Source of the DNA: Symbioplanes lichenis
Lineage (GTDB): Bacteria > Actinomycetota > Actinomycetes > Mycobacteriales > Micromonosporaceae
DNA: 64,000 bases
NCBI RefSeq assembly: GCF_030709675.1
Contig: NZ_JAUZQD010000025.1
Coordinates: forward strand, 1-64,000
Reading direction: 5' to 3'
Shown here piece by piece: positions 35,299-44,400 of the stretch. Position 1 is the stretch's first letter; each line of letters begins with the position of its first letter. Below the pieces are notes generated by a model that worked only from the letters and a program-made list of their open reading frames with translations, made no database searches and was not told the origin of the DNA. Made by a program: the position numbers and the translations under genes.

Positions 35299-35328
35299 AA
35301 GCCCGGCGCTGCACAGGGCGCCGGGCTT
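35299..35328. terminator. Bidirectional hairpin terminator
   Basis: Perfect 11-bp arms (aagcccggcgc and its complement) enclose an 8-base loop. It sits between the convergent mycosin and WXG100 genes and can serve both. It is A-flanked on the left and T-ended on the right. Confidence 0.85.
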
Positions 35329-35344
35329 CGCGTGGTGCGACGGG

Positions 35345-35629
35345 TCAGCCGCCGAACTTGGCCTTGTTCGCGTTCTCGCGGGCCTGCATCTTCTCGGCCG
35401 ACTCGCGCAGGGCCTTCTCGATGCGGCCGAGCAGGTCGCGCAGGTCGTTCGCCGCCGCGTCCCACTCCTTCTGCCGCTGGTAGTAGGCCTCGCGCGCCGC
35501 GCCGTCCCAGGTGCCGAGCATGCCCTGCAGGCTCGAGGTGAGCCCGTCGAGCTCGGCGGTGAGGTTCTTGGTCGCGCTGCCGCAGTCGTCCGCAGCCTGG
35601 TTGAGCTGCGGGAAGTTGTATTTGATCAT
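35345..35629 (-). CDS. WXG100 family protein (Esx-like)
   Basis: A 94-residue protein of standard WXG100 length, with two helices around TWDGAAREAYYQRQKEWD (Trp-Asp-Gly turn). The C-terminal tail is basic (NKAKFGG). It is a T7SS substrate, likely a heterodimer partner of the product encoded just upstream (13-base gap). Confidence 0.93.
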   Translation of the reverse strand: MIKYNFPQLNQAADDCGSATKNLTAELDGLTSSLQGMLGTWDGAAREAYYQRQKEWDAAANDLRDLLGRIEKALRESAEKMQARENANKAKFGG

Positions 35630-35642
35630 GCCATTTCCCCCG

Positions 35643-35975
35643 TCAGAGCTTCAGCGCCGCGGTGATCTGACCGGCGGTCGCGCCGGCCGACTCCATGTCG
35701 GAGCGGATCTCCTCGTCGCTGACGTCGTAGTCCTTACCGGCCGAACCGACGGCCTCGGCGACCGCCCGCAGAGCCACGTTCAGCTTGGCCATGTCCTGGT
35801 CGAAGCGCTGGCGGACCTGCTGGAAGGACCCGGCGCCGGCACCCTGCCAGGCGCTCTCGAGCGGCGCCAGCTGGGCCATCAGACCGTTGAGCTGACTGGT
35901 CAGCCGGTCCGCGACACCATCGACGTCCTGCGCGGTCCGCTGCATGATTCCGGTGTCGGACTGCATCTGCGACAT
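35643..35975 (-). CDS. WXG100 family protein (Esx-like)
   Basis: A 110-residue helical hairpin protein with Trp-Gln-Gly in SAWQGAGAGSFQQV. The tail includes YDVSDEEIRSDM, near the YxxxD/E secretion signal of ESX substrates. A GGGGGT-type ribosome site precedes ATG at 35975. It pairs with the next WXG100 gene in one transcript. Confidence 0.93.
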   Translation of the reverse strand: MSQMQSDTGIMQRTAQDVDGVADRLTSQLNGLMAQLAPLESAWQGAGAGSFQQVRQRFDQDMAKLNVALRAVAEAVGSAGKDYDVSDEEIRSDMESAGATAGQITAALKL

Positions 35976-36128
35976 GGCGGTTCACCCCCGTTCTCACTGG
36001 ATCGCCCCGGTCTCTCCGGGGCGGTCTCGCGCCGTCCCTTGCGGAACAGTGCTGGTAGCGACCTTGCGCCGCCTCCTGACAATGACGGTAACGGCTACCG
36101 CCCGGAAGGCGCTAGACCGGTAAATGCC

Positions 36129-37556
36129 TCAATCTTCGTCAAGTGGACTTTTCGCCGCTTCGGGATCCAGCGCGGGGCCCGCCGGCAGGCGAACGACCAG
36201 GCTGGACGGCAGATCGACGACTGTCACGGCGCCGTAGCCGAGCACGTTTGGCACATCGTCCGACGACAACGGGTAACGCAAACCGAGATCGGTGACCAGG
36301 TTCAGCGTCCCGGCCGGGGCGTCCGGCGAATCCATCGCGCGCACCAGCACCCCGTAGCCGGGCTCCACGACGACGCGGTCGGCCAGCGGCACCCCGTTGC
36401 TCGTCCGGCCCGCGGTGCCCACCGGCTCGGTGATCGGCTCGACCTGGGCGTCCAGGGTCACGCGGGGCTGATCCTCCCCGGGGGCGTACTCGGCGCACAC
36501 CGCCGGCGCGTCCCCGGTCAGCTGGGCGATCTCGGGCACCTGGGCCGGCGCCCGGTACTGCCCGTCGGCCCCCGGCTCCTCCTTGGGCGCGGCGGCCGCG
36601 GTGTCGGCGGCCAGCCCCTGCACCCCGGGCTTCGCGTTCCGGTACGCCGCCCGGGTCGCCGGATCAGCCAGCTGCACACTGGCCTGCAGCTCGGTGATGG
36701 GCACCAGGGCACTGCGCTTCGCGAGGTAGTACTGGCGGCCGCCCGCCGCGCTCTCCACCCCGTACACGCGGCCGATCACACCCCCGGGCACGGCCGACGA
36801 CGCCCCGCCCCGCCCGGCCACGGAGAGCGGCCCGATCGGCTCACCGGCCGGCAGCGCGTTGAGCCACGCGCCGCCCGCGGCGACCACGGGGGCCGAGATC
36901 AGCGTCAGTCCCTCGACCACGGTGTCCTTGTCCTTGATCTCGTAGCGGTGGTCGCGCCACACGAGATAGAGCACCTCGGTGGCGTCGTCCCGCACGAGCA
37001 GCGCCGCGTCCTGCGGGTCCCGGCCGCCCCCGATCCGGCGCCCGACCGTGAGCACCGTCGTCGCCACCCGCTCCCCGGCCTCGTCCCGGGTCGGCTGCGA
37101 GCACAGCGTCCACGGCCCGTCGAGCATGCGCTTGGGGTCGGGCAGCGAGTCCGGCGCGTCCGGAATGCCGATCACGGTCCCGCGCGACGTGCCGGTCAGC
37201 GAGTTCCGCGAGACCTGGAGGGTGCTGGAGCTGCCCAGGGCGAGCAGCGCCGAGGCGAAGTTGGCCACCGGGTGGAGACGGTCCTCGTCCTTGCGGTAGA
37301 TGTACCGCGTACCCGTCTCCTTCTCGACGATGACCGCGTCGCCCTCCTTCCAGCTGGTGGCGCCGCCGGGCCGCAGGATGCCGTAGACGCCGGCGCCGGC
37401 CAGCACGAGCACCGCGATCATGATCCCGCCCAGCCCGGCGCCCCCGAGCCGGCGGAACGGCGCCGCCTCCGGGTCCGGCTCCCGTGCCACCAGCGCGGAC
37501 GTCAACCGCTGCACGAAGAACTGGTACGACTGAACCTGATCACGCCGTGACGGCAT
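36129..37556 (-). CDS. eccB: EccB, T7SS membrane component
   Basis: A 475-residue protein starting MPSRRDQVQSYQFFVQRL, the classic EccB opening. One membrane helix follows (IMIAVLVLAGAGVYGIL), then a large periplasmic repeat domain. Two cysteines (TLCSQP and AVCAEY) probably form the conserved disulfide. EccB is part of the EccBCDE core complex. The gene is divergent from the first immunity paralog, and WXG100 genes lie downstream. Confidence 0.96.
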   Translation of the reverse strand: MPSRRDQVQSYQFFVQRLTSALVAREPDPEAAPFRRLGGAGLGGIMIAVLVLAGAGVYGILRPGGATSWKEGDAVIVEKETGTRYIYRKDEDRLHPVANFASALLALGSSSTLQVSRNSLTGTSRGTVIGIPDAPDSLPDPKRMLDGPWTLCSQPTRDEAGERVATTVLTVGRRIGGGRDPQDAALLVRDDATEVLYLVWRDHRYEIKDKDTVVEGLTLISAPVVAAGGAWLNALPAGEPIGPLSVAGRGGASSAVPGGVIGRVYGVESAAGGRQYYLAKRSALVPITELQASVQLADPATRAAYRNAKPGVQGLAADTAAAAPKEEPGADGQYRAPAQVPEIAQLTGDAPAVCAEYAPGEDQPRVTLDAQVEPITEPVGTAGRTSNGVPLADRVVVEPGYGVLVRAMDSPDAPAGTLNLVTDLGLRYPLSSDDVPNVLGYGAVTVVDLPSSLVVRLPAGPALDPEAAKSPLDED

Positions 37557-37689
37557 ACCCCTCGAACCTCCCGTGACGGCGCGCCGGTGTGCCAGGTCAG
37601 CCCGGTTCGCCGGTGCCTACGATAGGCACCCCGGCTGTGCGCCGTCGCCCGCCCCGGTCGCGCGCGGCCGTCCGTACGGAAGGAAAAGG

Positions 37690-38445
37690 ATGATCGCCCG
37701 CAGCGAGGCCGAAGCCCGCGCCCGCACCTGGCTCGCGCAACCCGACGACCCGGAGCCGCCGCTCAAGGTGCTCGACTTCGAGCACGGCTGGGTGATCCGC
37801 CGCGACCACAGCGCCACCGGAGGCATGCCGCCGGCGCCCCCGCCCTTCCCGGACACCCGCCAGATCGTCATCGATCGCGAGACCGAGGACCTGGTCCCCT
37901 GGCTCGTCGCCCCGGATCCCGTGGTCGCCGCCCAATATGCGGTCGCCCGGGCCCGCACCGACCGCTTCCCCCCGGACGTCACCCACCTTCTCGTCGACGC
38001 CGGCTGGCGCCCCGGACGGGACATTTCGGACCTCGTGGACGCCTGGGCCCGCCGGCACGCCTTCCTCGCCGACCTGGTGTTCAGCGTGGCGGCCCGCGAC
38101 TTCCTCCGCGAGTTCGGCGGCCTGGTCCTCCCCCAGTACGGCGGCCCGGAGGAAAAGGTCATCGGCCTCGGCCCCATGAGCGTCCTCCACCCGGCCCCCG
38201 GCGACGTGCCCCACGCGTACGCCGCCTGGGGCTTCCCGGTCGGCATCAGCGAGCCCGTCCCCCGCGGCGAGGCCACCGAGCACCCGGCCGAGCTGGTCCT
38301 CGACCCCGCCGCCAACCTCTACCTGCTTCACCCCGACCACCAGCACCACGTGGCCGCCGGCATCGACGCCGTCATCACCGCCCTGATCAGGCGCCGCGGC
38401 TGGTCCGAAACCCTCCCGGAAGGAACCCGGCATGATCACCCGTGA
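37690..38445 (+). CDS. SUKH-3/YrhB-like immunity protein, first paralog
   Basis: A 251-residue protein. The N-terminal part (ARARTWLAQPDDPEPPLKVL, HGWVIRR) resembles the YrhB/Imm35 fold. The C-terminal part (ARDFLREFGGLVLPQYGG) has the SUKH-3 signature. ATG at 37690 has an AGGAAAAGG site. It is the most diverged of three tandem paralogs, overlapping the second by 14 bases. It probably binds a toxin; no toxin gene is adjacent. Confidence 0.82.
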   Translation: MIARSEAEARARTWLAQPDDPEPPLKVLDFEHGWVIRRDHSATGGMPPAPPPFPDTRQIVIDRETEDLVPWLVAPDPVVAAQYAVARARTDRFPPDVTHLLVDAGWRPGRDISDLVDAWARRHAFLADLVFSVAARDFLREFGGLVLPQYGGPEEKVIGLGPMSVLHPAPGDVPHAYAAWGFPVGISEPVPRGEATEHPAELVLDPAANLYLLHPDHQHHVAAGIDAVITALIRRRGWSETLPEGTRHDHP

Positions 38446-39193
38446 CCAGGCCCACGAGCTGGCCCAGGCGTGGCTCTCCGCCGCCCGCCCCGAGCCCGCA
38501 GACATCAGCCTGTACGAGTTCGACCTCGGCTGGGTCGCCTGGCGCACCCCCGAACCCGTCGCCCCCGGCAGCCCCCCGGCCTCCACCGGCGGCCCCCAGA
38601 TCGTCGTCGACCGCGAGACCGGCGACATCAGCCGCTGGCCCTCCATCGCGCCGTCAGCCATTGCGGAGCAATACACCGCCGCCCACGCCGAAGCCGACCG
38701 CTTCCCGCCCGACGTGCACCTGATCCTGACCAAGGCCGGCTGGTTCCCCGGCCGCGACGTCAGCGAGACCATCGAGGCGTGGCTCGAGCAGAAGGCCGGT
38801 CCCCTCGGGCACTTCCCGCTCTCCGACGCGGCCCGGGCCGCGCTCGACGAATTCGGCGGGCTGGTTCTCGCCACGACGATCGACCCCGCACACCGCACTC
38901 TGTTCTATCCCGCGGCCGAGCAGGTCGCGATCAGTCAGACGATCGGGTTCGCGGAGGAGTACGAGGACGAGGACGGCTATGCCGGCCCGGCCTTCCCGAT
39001 CGCCTTCCACGAGAACGGACCGGCGGAAATCGTCATGGACCCGCGCGGCCGGGTCTTCTCGCTGCACTGGTCGGACGACTTGTTCCTCGGCAACAGCATC
39101 GACGAGGCCCTGATCACCATGTGCCGGACCACCAGTCCCCCGTCTGCCTGGGGCGCCTTCACCTCGCCGGACCAAGACGAAGCCTCCGCATGA
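38432..39193 (+). CDS. SUKH-3/YrhB-like immunity protein, second paralog
   Basis: A 253-residue paralog. The first 120 residues (YEFDLGWVAWRTPEPVAP, HLILTKAGWFPGRDVSETI) are nearly identical to the third copy. The rest (ALDEFGGLVLATT, FPIAFHENGPAEI) differs substantially. The N-terminal half resembles YrhB, the C-terminal half SUKH-3. It overlaps both neighbours (14 bases upstream and ATGA downstream). Target toxin unknown. Confidence 0.85.
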   Translation: MITRDQAHELAQAWLSAARPEPADISLYEFDLGWVAWRTPEPVAPGSPPASTGGPQIVVDRETGDISRWPSIAPSAIAEQYTAAHAEADRFPPDVHLILTKAGWFPGRDVSETIEAWLEQKAGPLGHFPLSDAARAALDEFGGLVLATTIDPAHRTLFYPAAEQVAISQTIGFAEEYEDEDGYAGPAFPIAFHENGPAEIVMDPRGRVFSLHWSDDLFLGNSIDEALITMCRTTSPPSAWGAFTSPDQDEASA

Positions 39194-39933
39194 TCAGCGC
39201 GGACGAGGCGCACGAGCTGGCCCAGGCGTGGCTCTCCTCCGCCCGCCCCGAGCCCGCGGACATCAGCCTGTACGAGTTCGACCTCGGCTGGGTCGCCTGG
39301 CGCACCCCCGAACCCGTCGCCCCGGGCGGCCCCCCGGCCTCCACCGGCGGCCCCCAGATCGTCGTCGACCGCGAGACCGGCGACATCAGCCGCTGGCCCT
39401 CCATCGCGCCGTCAGCCATTGCGGAGCAATACACCGCCGCCCACGCCGAAGCCGACCGCTTCCCGCCCGACGTGCACCTGATCCTGACCAAGGCCGGCTG
39501 GTTCCCCGGCCGCGACGTCAGCGAGACCATCGAGGCGTGGCTCGAGCGGGAGGCCCGGGTGCTGGCGGAGTTCCCGATCTCGGAAGCCGCGCGAACGGTG
39601 CTCAACGAATTCGGTGGGCTGGTCGTCAAGCCCGGCGAGGGCCGGTACGGGACGATGCTCCTGCCGTTGCCCGACGGCGTCTCGACGTCCCGGATCTCCG
39701 GATTCATCGAGGAGTACGAGGATCTGACGGCCTACGCCGGACCGGCCTTCCCGCTCGGTGACCACGAGGACGGGCCGTCCGAAGTCGTCGTGGATCCGCG
39801 TGGACGCGTGTTCCTCCTGCACTGGGCCCGCGACTTCTTCCTCGGCCACACCATCGACGAGGCCCTGATCACACTCTGCCGGACGCACGAGTTCGCTCCG
39901 GTGATGAACGGCTTCACACCGCCTGCCGAGTGA
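39190..39933 (+). CDS. SUKH-3/YrhB-like immunity protein, third paralog
   Basis: A 247-residue paralog with an N-terminal half almost identical to that of the second copy and a distinct C-terminal half (VLNEFGGLVVKPGEG, FPLGDHEDGPSEV, FLLHWARDFFLGHT). The pattern suggests duplication with C-terminal specificity change. Its stop codon abuts that of eccD on the other strand without any spacer. Confidence 0.85.
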   Translation: MISADEAHELAQAWLSSARPEPADISLYEFDLGWVAWRTPEPVAPGGPPASTGGPQIVVDRETGDISRWPSIAPSAIAEQYTAAHAEADRFPPDVHLILTKAGWFPGRDVSETIEAWLEREARVLAEFPISEAARTVLNEFGGLVVKPGEGRYGTMLLPLPDGVSTSRISGFIEEYEDLTAYAGPAFPLGDHEDGPSEVVVDPRGRVFLLHWARDFFLGHTIDEALITLCRTHEFAPVMNGFTPPAE

Positions 39934-41316
39934 TCAGCCGCCCAGGCCTCGCATGAAGGCGTAGAGGCCCAGGACGCTGCAGGCCACCGGCACCACGGCC
40001 AGCTGGAGGACGATGTCGGCCACGTCGCCCAGGCGGGCCAGGCGGGGTGAGGGCTGGCGGCGGCTGTAGGTGCGGCCGGCGCCGATGGCGAAGGCTCCGG
40101 CGATGAGGACCACTGGGACGAGGACGGCTACTCGCCACAGGGAGTCGCTCAGCGCGTACAGGGAAAGGAGGATGATCCCCGCGAAGCCGGTGCAGAGCAG
40201 TGGGATGCGGTGGCGGACGGTGGGAACCAGGCGGGCGCGCAGCAGGCAGGCGAGGGTGACCACGCCGCTGAGGATCAGGGTGGCGACCGTGTTGGCGCGG
40301 GTGAGGGCGTAGAGGGCGGCGATGCTCACGACCGCGGCGCCGAAGATCATGCCGGTGAGGACCTCGTCGGCGCGGGCGGTGGCCTGGTAGACGCGTTCGC
40401 GGGCCGGTTGGTCGTCGTCGCGGACCAGGTCGGCGGGGGTGCGGGGCAGGACGGGCATCGGCATTTTGCCCATGCGGACGGCGAGGGCCGGCATCGCGGG
40501 CAGCAGCAGGACGCACAGGGCGACGACCACGGCGGCGGCGCCGGGGGCGTCCAGCGGACCGTACGCCAGCCCGCCCGCGATCGCCCCGAGCAGACCCGAC
40601 CAGATCGCGGCGACGAAGACGCGGCTGCCGTCCCCGACGCCGAGCATGCCCAGGACACCGGCGGCGAGGAGGGTGACCGAGCAGAGGAGGACGTGCGGGG
40701 CCCCGTACTCGGTCAGCGGCTCGCCGTAGGAGAGGACCATTGCGCCGCCGACCAGCGCGTACGGGAGGCCGAGGCCGGCCACGACGGCGCCCGCGACCGA
40801 GTCGCCGACCGCGCGGGCGAGCAGGACACCCGCGCCCAGCAGGACCACCGCGACGACCAGGGCGGCCGCGCCACCGATCCAGCCGAGGCTCGCGGCCGAG
40901 AGGATGGCGACCAGGCCCAGGGCGAGCAGGATCACCGCGGCGACGAGGCCGGTGAGGCGGGTGGCGCCGGGGGTCCAGGCGCGGCCGCGGAGACGGGCGC
41001 CGGCGGCAACGGCCTCGGTCAGGTCGTCGTACATGAGCTCGGGCCACTCGGCGCGGCGCGGAACGAGGTGAACCATCTCACCGTCACGCACGTTCTGTGC
41101 TGCGAGGGTGCGGGCGAGGTCGAGCATCGTGCCGTCGGCCCGGCGCAGGGCCCAGCCCCCGTGCCCGGTGCCGTCGGTGGGTTCCTCGTCCGACTGGCGC
41201 AGGACGGCGGGGAGCAGCCCGACCAGCGGCAAGTGCTCCGGCAGTGCGAGATCGATCCGGCGCTTGGGCGCCATCAGGGCGATGCGCGCCAGTCCGGTTC
41301 CTGCCTGGGTGACCAC
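39934..41316 (-). CDS. eccD: EccD, T7SS multi-spanning membrane channel subunit
   Basis: A 460-residue protein. A ubiquitin-like cytoplasmic domain of about 90 residues (ALMAPKRRIDLALPEH, LRRADGTML) is followed by about 11 membrane helices starting LTGLVAAVILLALGLVAIL. EccD dimers line the central ESX complex. The start is GTG at 41316 (V-V-T-Q), with GAGGGAG upstream. It is divergent from eccC. Confidence 0.94.
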   Translation of the reverse strand: MVTQAGTGLARIALMAPKRRIDLALPEHLPLVGLLPAVLRQSDEEPTDGTGHGGWALRRADGTMLDLARTLAAQNVRDGEMVHLVPRRAEWPELMYDDLTEAVAAGARLRGRAWTPGATRLTGLVAAVILLALGLVAILSAASLGWIGGAAALVVAVVLLGAGVLLARAVGDSVAGAVVAGLGLPYALVGGAMVLSYGEPLTEYGAPHVLLCSVTLLAAGVLGMLGVGDGSRVFVAAIWSGLLGAIAGGLAYGPLDAPGAAAVVVALCVLLLPAMPALAVRMGKMPMPVLPRTPADLVRDDDQPARERVYQATARADEVLTGMIFGAAVVSIAALYALTRANTVATLILSGVVTLACLLRARLVPTVRHRIPLLCTGFAGIILLSLYALSDSLWRVAVLVPVVLIAGAFAIGAGRTYSRRQPSPRLARLGDVADIVLQLAVVPVACSVLGLYAFMRGLGG

Positions 41317-41432
41317 GTCGCTCCCTCGTGCCGGTCGGGCCAACGGCCCGCGGGTGTCCTCGCGGGGAGAAGGTTACCTACCATGGGCCCAGGCCGGGGG
41401 CCCCGGCCAGCGACAACGGGGAGGTCGTCAGC
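41317..41432. promoter_or_regulatory. Divergent region between eccD and eccC
   Basis: This 116-base region contains the minus-strand GAGGGAG ribosome site of eccD and the GGGGAGG site of eccC at 41418-41424. It should hold both promoters. No clear core promoter was recognised. Confidence 0.4.
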
Positions 41433-44400
41433 GTGGGCACGGTGGTGGTGAGGCGTCCGGCGCGCAGGCCGGAGCCGCAATACCCGTCCGGCGAGATCCT
41501 GCTGGACGCGCCGCCCGAGGTGCCGCCGCCCTCCGGACGGGGCTGGGGCCAGATGATGATGACGCTGCCCATGCTGGGCGGCTCGATGGCGATGGCGCTG
41601 ATGTTCGCCGGCCAGTCCACCGGCTCCGGGGCGACGCTGCGCTACATCACCGGCGGCCTGTTCGGGCTGTCCGCGGTGGGCATGATGGCGTCGCAGTTCC
41701 AGTCCGGCGGCGGGCCGAGCAAGCAGGAGATGCTGCAACAGCGCCGGGAGTACATGCAGCATTTGTCGCGCCAGCGCAAGAAGGTCCTCAAGACCGTCCG
41801 CGCGCAGCGCGAGGCCGCCCTCTACCGGCACCCGGATCCGGACGTGCTGTGGTCGCTGCCGGTCGGCCCGCGCCTGTGGGAACGCCGCCGCGGCGACGCC
41901 GACTTCGCCACCGTGCGGCTCGGGCTCGGCCCGCAGGACCTGGCCACGCCGCTGGTCCCGCCCGCGAACACCACGCTGGAGAAGATGGAGCCGATGTGCG
42001 CGCTCGCGCTGCGTCGCTTCGTCACCACGTACGCCCAGGTGCCCGACCTGCCCGTGACGATGGCCCTGAACGGGTTCGCCCGGGTGCATGTCCGCGGTGA
42101 CGCCGACGCCGGCCGGGCCCTCGTCCGGGCGTTGATCGCGCAGGCGACGGCGTTCCACGCGCCGGACGACATGCTCGTCGCGGTCGCCGCGTCGCCCGAG
42201 CGGCGCGCCGACTGGGAGTGGGTCAAGTGGCTCCCGCACGCGCTGCACCCGGTGAAGTCCGACGCGCTCGGCCAGCTGCGCATGGTCGCCCCGACCGTCG
42301 CCGGCCTGGACGCCATGCTCGAGGACGTGCTCGGCAGCCGGCCGCGCTTCAACCCGTCCGGCGGCGAGACGTCGGTCGAGGGTCCGCACGTGGTCGTCAT
42401 CATCGACGGCGGCGACACCGCGGGCTCGGACCACCTGATGACCGAGGGCGGCGTCGAGGGCGTCACGATCATCGACCTGTCGCAGCCGCCGCCGCGGGTG
42501 CTCGACCGGGCCCGGCTGGTGCTCGAGGTCGCGGCCGACGGCGAGATGCACAGCACCACGTACGACGGCCGCGCTCCCATCGGCCAGGCGGACGCCTGTG
42601 GCATCCCCGAGATGGAGACGCTGGCCATGCAGCTCGCGCCGCTGCGACTGTCGGTGGCGTCCCGCGGGTCGGCCAGTCCGCTCGGCAGTGAGCAGGGGCT
42701 CGTGGAGCTGCTCGAGCTCGGCGATCCGTACGAGTTCGACGCCGACCGGGCCTGGACACCGCGCCCGAACCGCGACCGGCTGCGCGTACCTCTAGGTGTC
42801 TCGGCCGACGGCAGTCCGCTGGAGCTGGACCTGAAGGAATCGGCGCAGGACGGCATGGGCCCGCACGGCCTGCTCATCGGCGCGACCGGTTCCGGCAAGT
42901 CCGAGCTGCTGCGCACGCTGGTGCTGGCGCTCGCGGTGACCCACTCGTCCGAGTCGCTGAACTTCGTCCTGGTCGACTTCAAGGGTGGCGCCACGTTCAC
43001 CCGGCTCGACCGGCTGCCGCACACCAGTGCCGTCATCACGAACCTCTCGGACGAGCTGCCGCTGGTCGACCGCATGAGCGACTCGATCAACGGCGAGCTG
43101 GTCCGGCGCCAGGAGCTGCTGCGCGCCGCCGGAAACTACGCGTCGCAGCGGGACTACGAGAAGGCGCGGGCCGCCGGTGCGCCGCTGGCCGCGCTGCCGA
43201 GCCTGCTCATCATCTGTGACGAGTTCTCCGAGCTGCTGACGGCGAAACCCGACTTCATCGACATGTTCGTCCAGATCGGACGGGTCGGGCGGTCGTTGGG
43301 CGTACACCTGCTGCTCGCTTCTCAGCGGTTGGAGGAGGGCCGGCTGCGGGGGCTCGACACGCACCTGTCGTACCGGATCGGCCTGCGGACCTTCTCCGCG
43401 ATGGAGAGCCGGGTCGTGCTGGGCGCCACCGACGCGTACGAGCTGCCGCGCGCGCCCGGGCACGGCTACCTGCGCTTCGGCACCGAGCCGCTGGTGCGGT
43501 TCAAGGCGGCGTACGTGTCGGGGGCCTATCGGAGCAAGACCGCCGAGGCGGTCGCGGCCGGGGACACCGACGACCGCGTCCAGGAGTACGGGACCGCGTA
43601 CGTCCCCGCGCGTCTCCCGGTCGAGAAGCCTTCCGGCGAAGAGCCGGCGCCCGACCTCATGGGCGAGAGCGTGCTCGACATCCTCGTCGCGCGGCTGGCC
43701 GGACGGGGTGAGCCGGCTCACCAGGTGTGGCTGCCGCCGCTCAAGGAGGCGCCGACGCTCGACCAGCTGCTGCCCCCGCTGGCATCCGACCCGAACCGGG
43801 GCATCACCGTCTCCGACCCCGCGTTGCAGGGCCAGCTCCAGGCCGCGGTCGGCATCGTGGACAAGCCGTTCGAGCAGCGCCGCGACGTGCTGTGGCTCGA
43901 CCTCGCGGGTGCGGCCGGGCACGCGATCGTGGTCGGCGGCCCGCAGAGCGGCAAGAGCACTGCCTTGCGTACGGCCGTCATGTCGCTGGCCCTGACCCAC
44001 ACGCCGCGGGAGGCGCAGATCTACGCGCTCGACCTCGGCAGCGGCGCGCTCGCCTCGTTGCGTGACCTTCCGCACGTCGGTGGCGTCGCGACGCGCCTGG
44101 ACGCGGGGCAGGTCCGCCGCACGATCGCCGAGCTGCAACTGCTGATGATGCAGCGGGAACGCAGGTTCGCCGCGCTCGGCGTCGAGTCGATGGCCGACTA
44201 CCGCCGGGCCCGCCGGCTGGGCGAGCACCAGGACGACCCGTTCGGCGACGTGTTCCTGGTCATCGACAACTGGGCGGGCGTGCGAACCGGCTTCGAGGAC
44301 CTCGAGCCGGCCGTCGTCGACATCGCCAACCGCGGACTGTCCTTCGGCGTGCACCTGCTCGTGTCGGCGGTGCGGTGGATGGACGTACGCCCGGCCGTGC

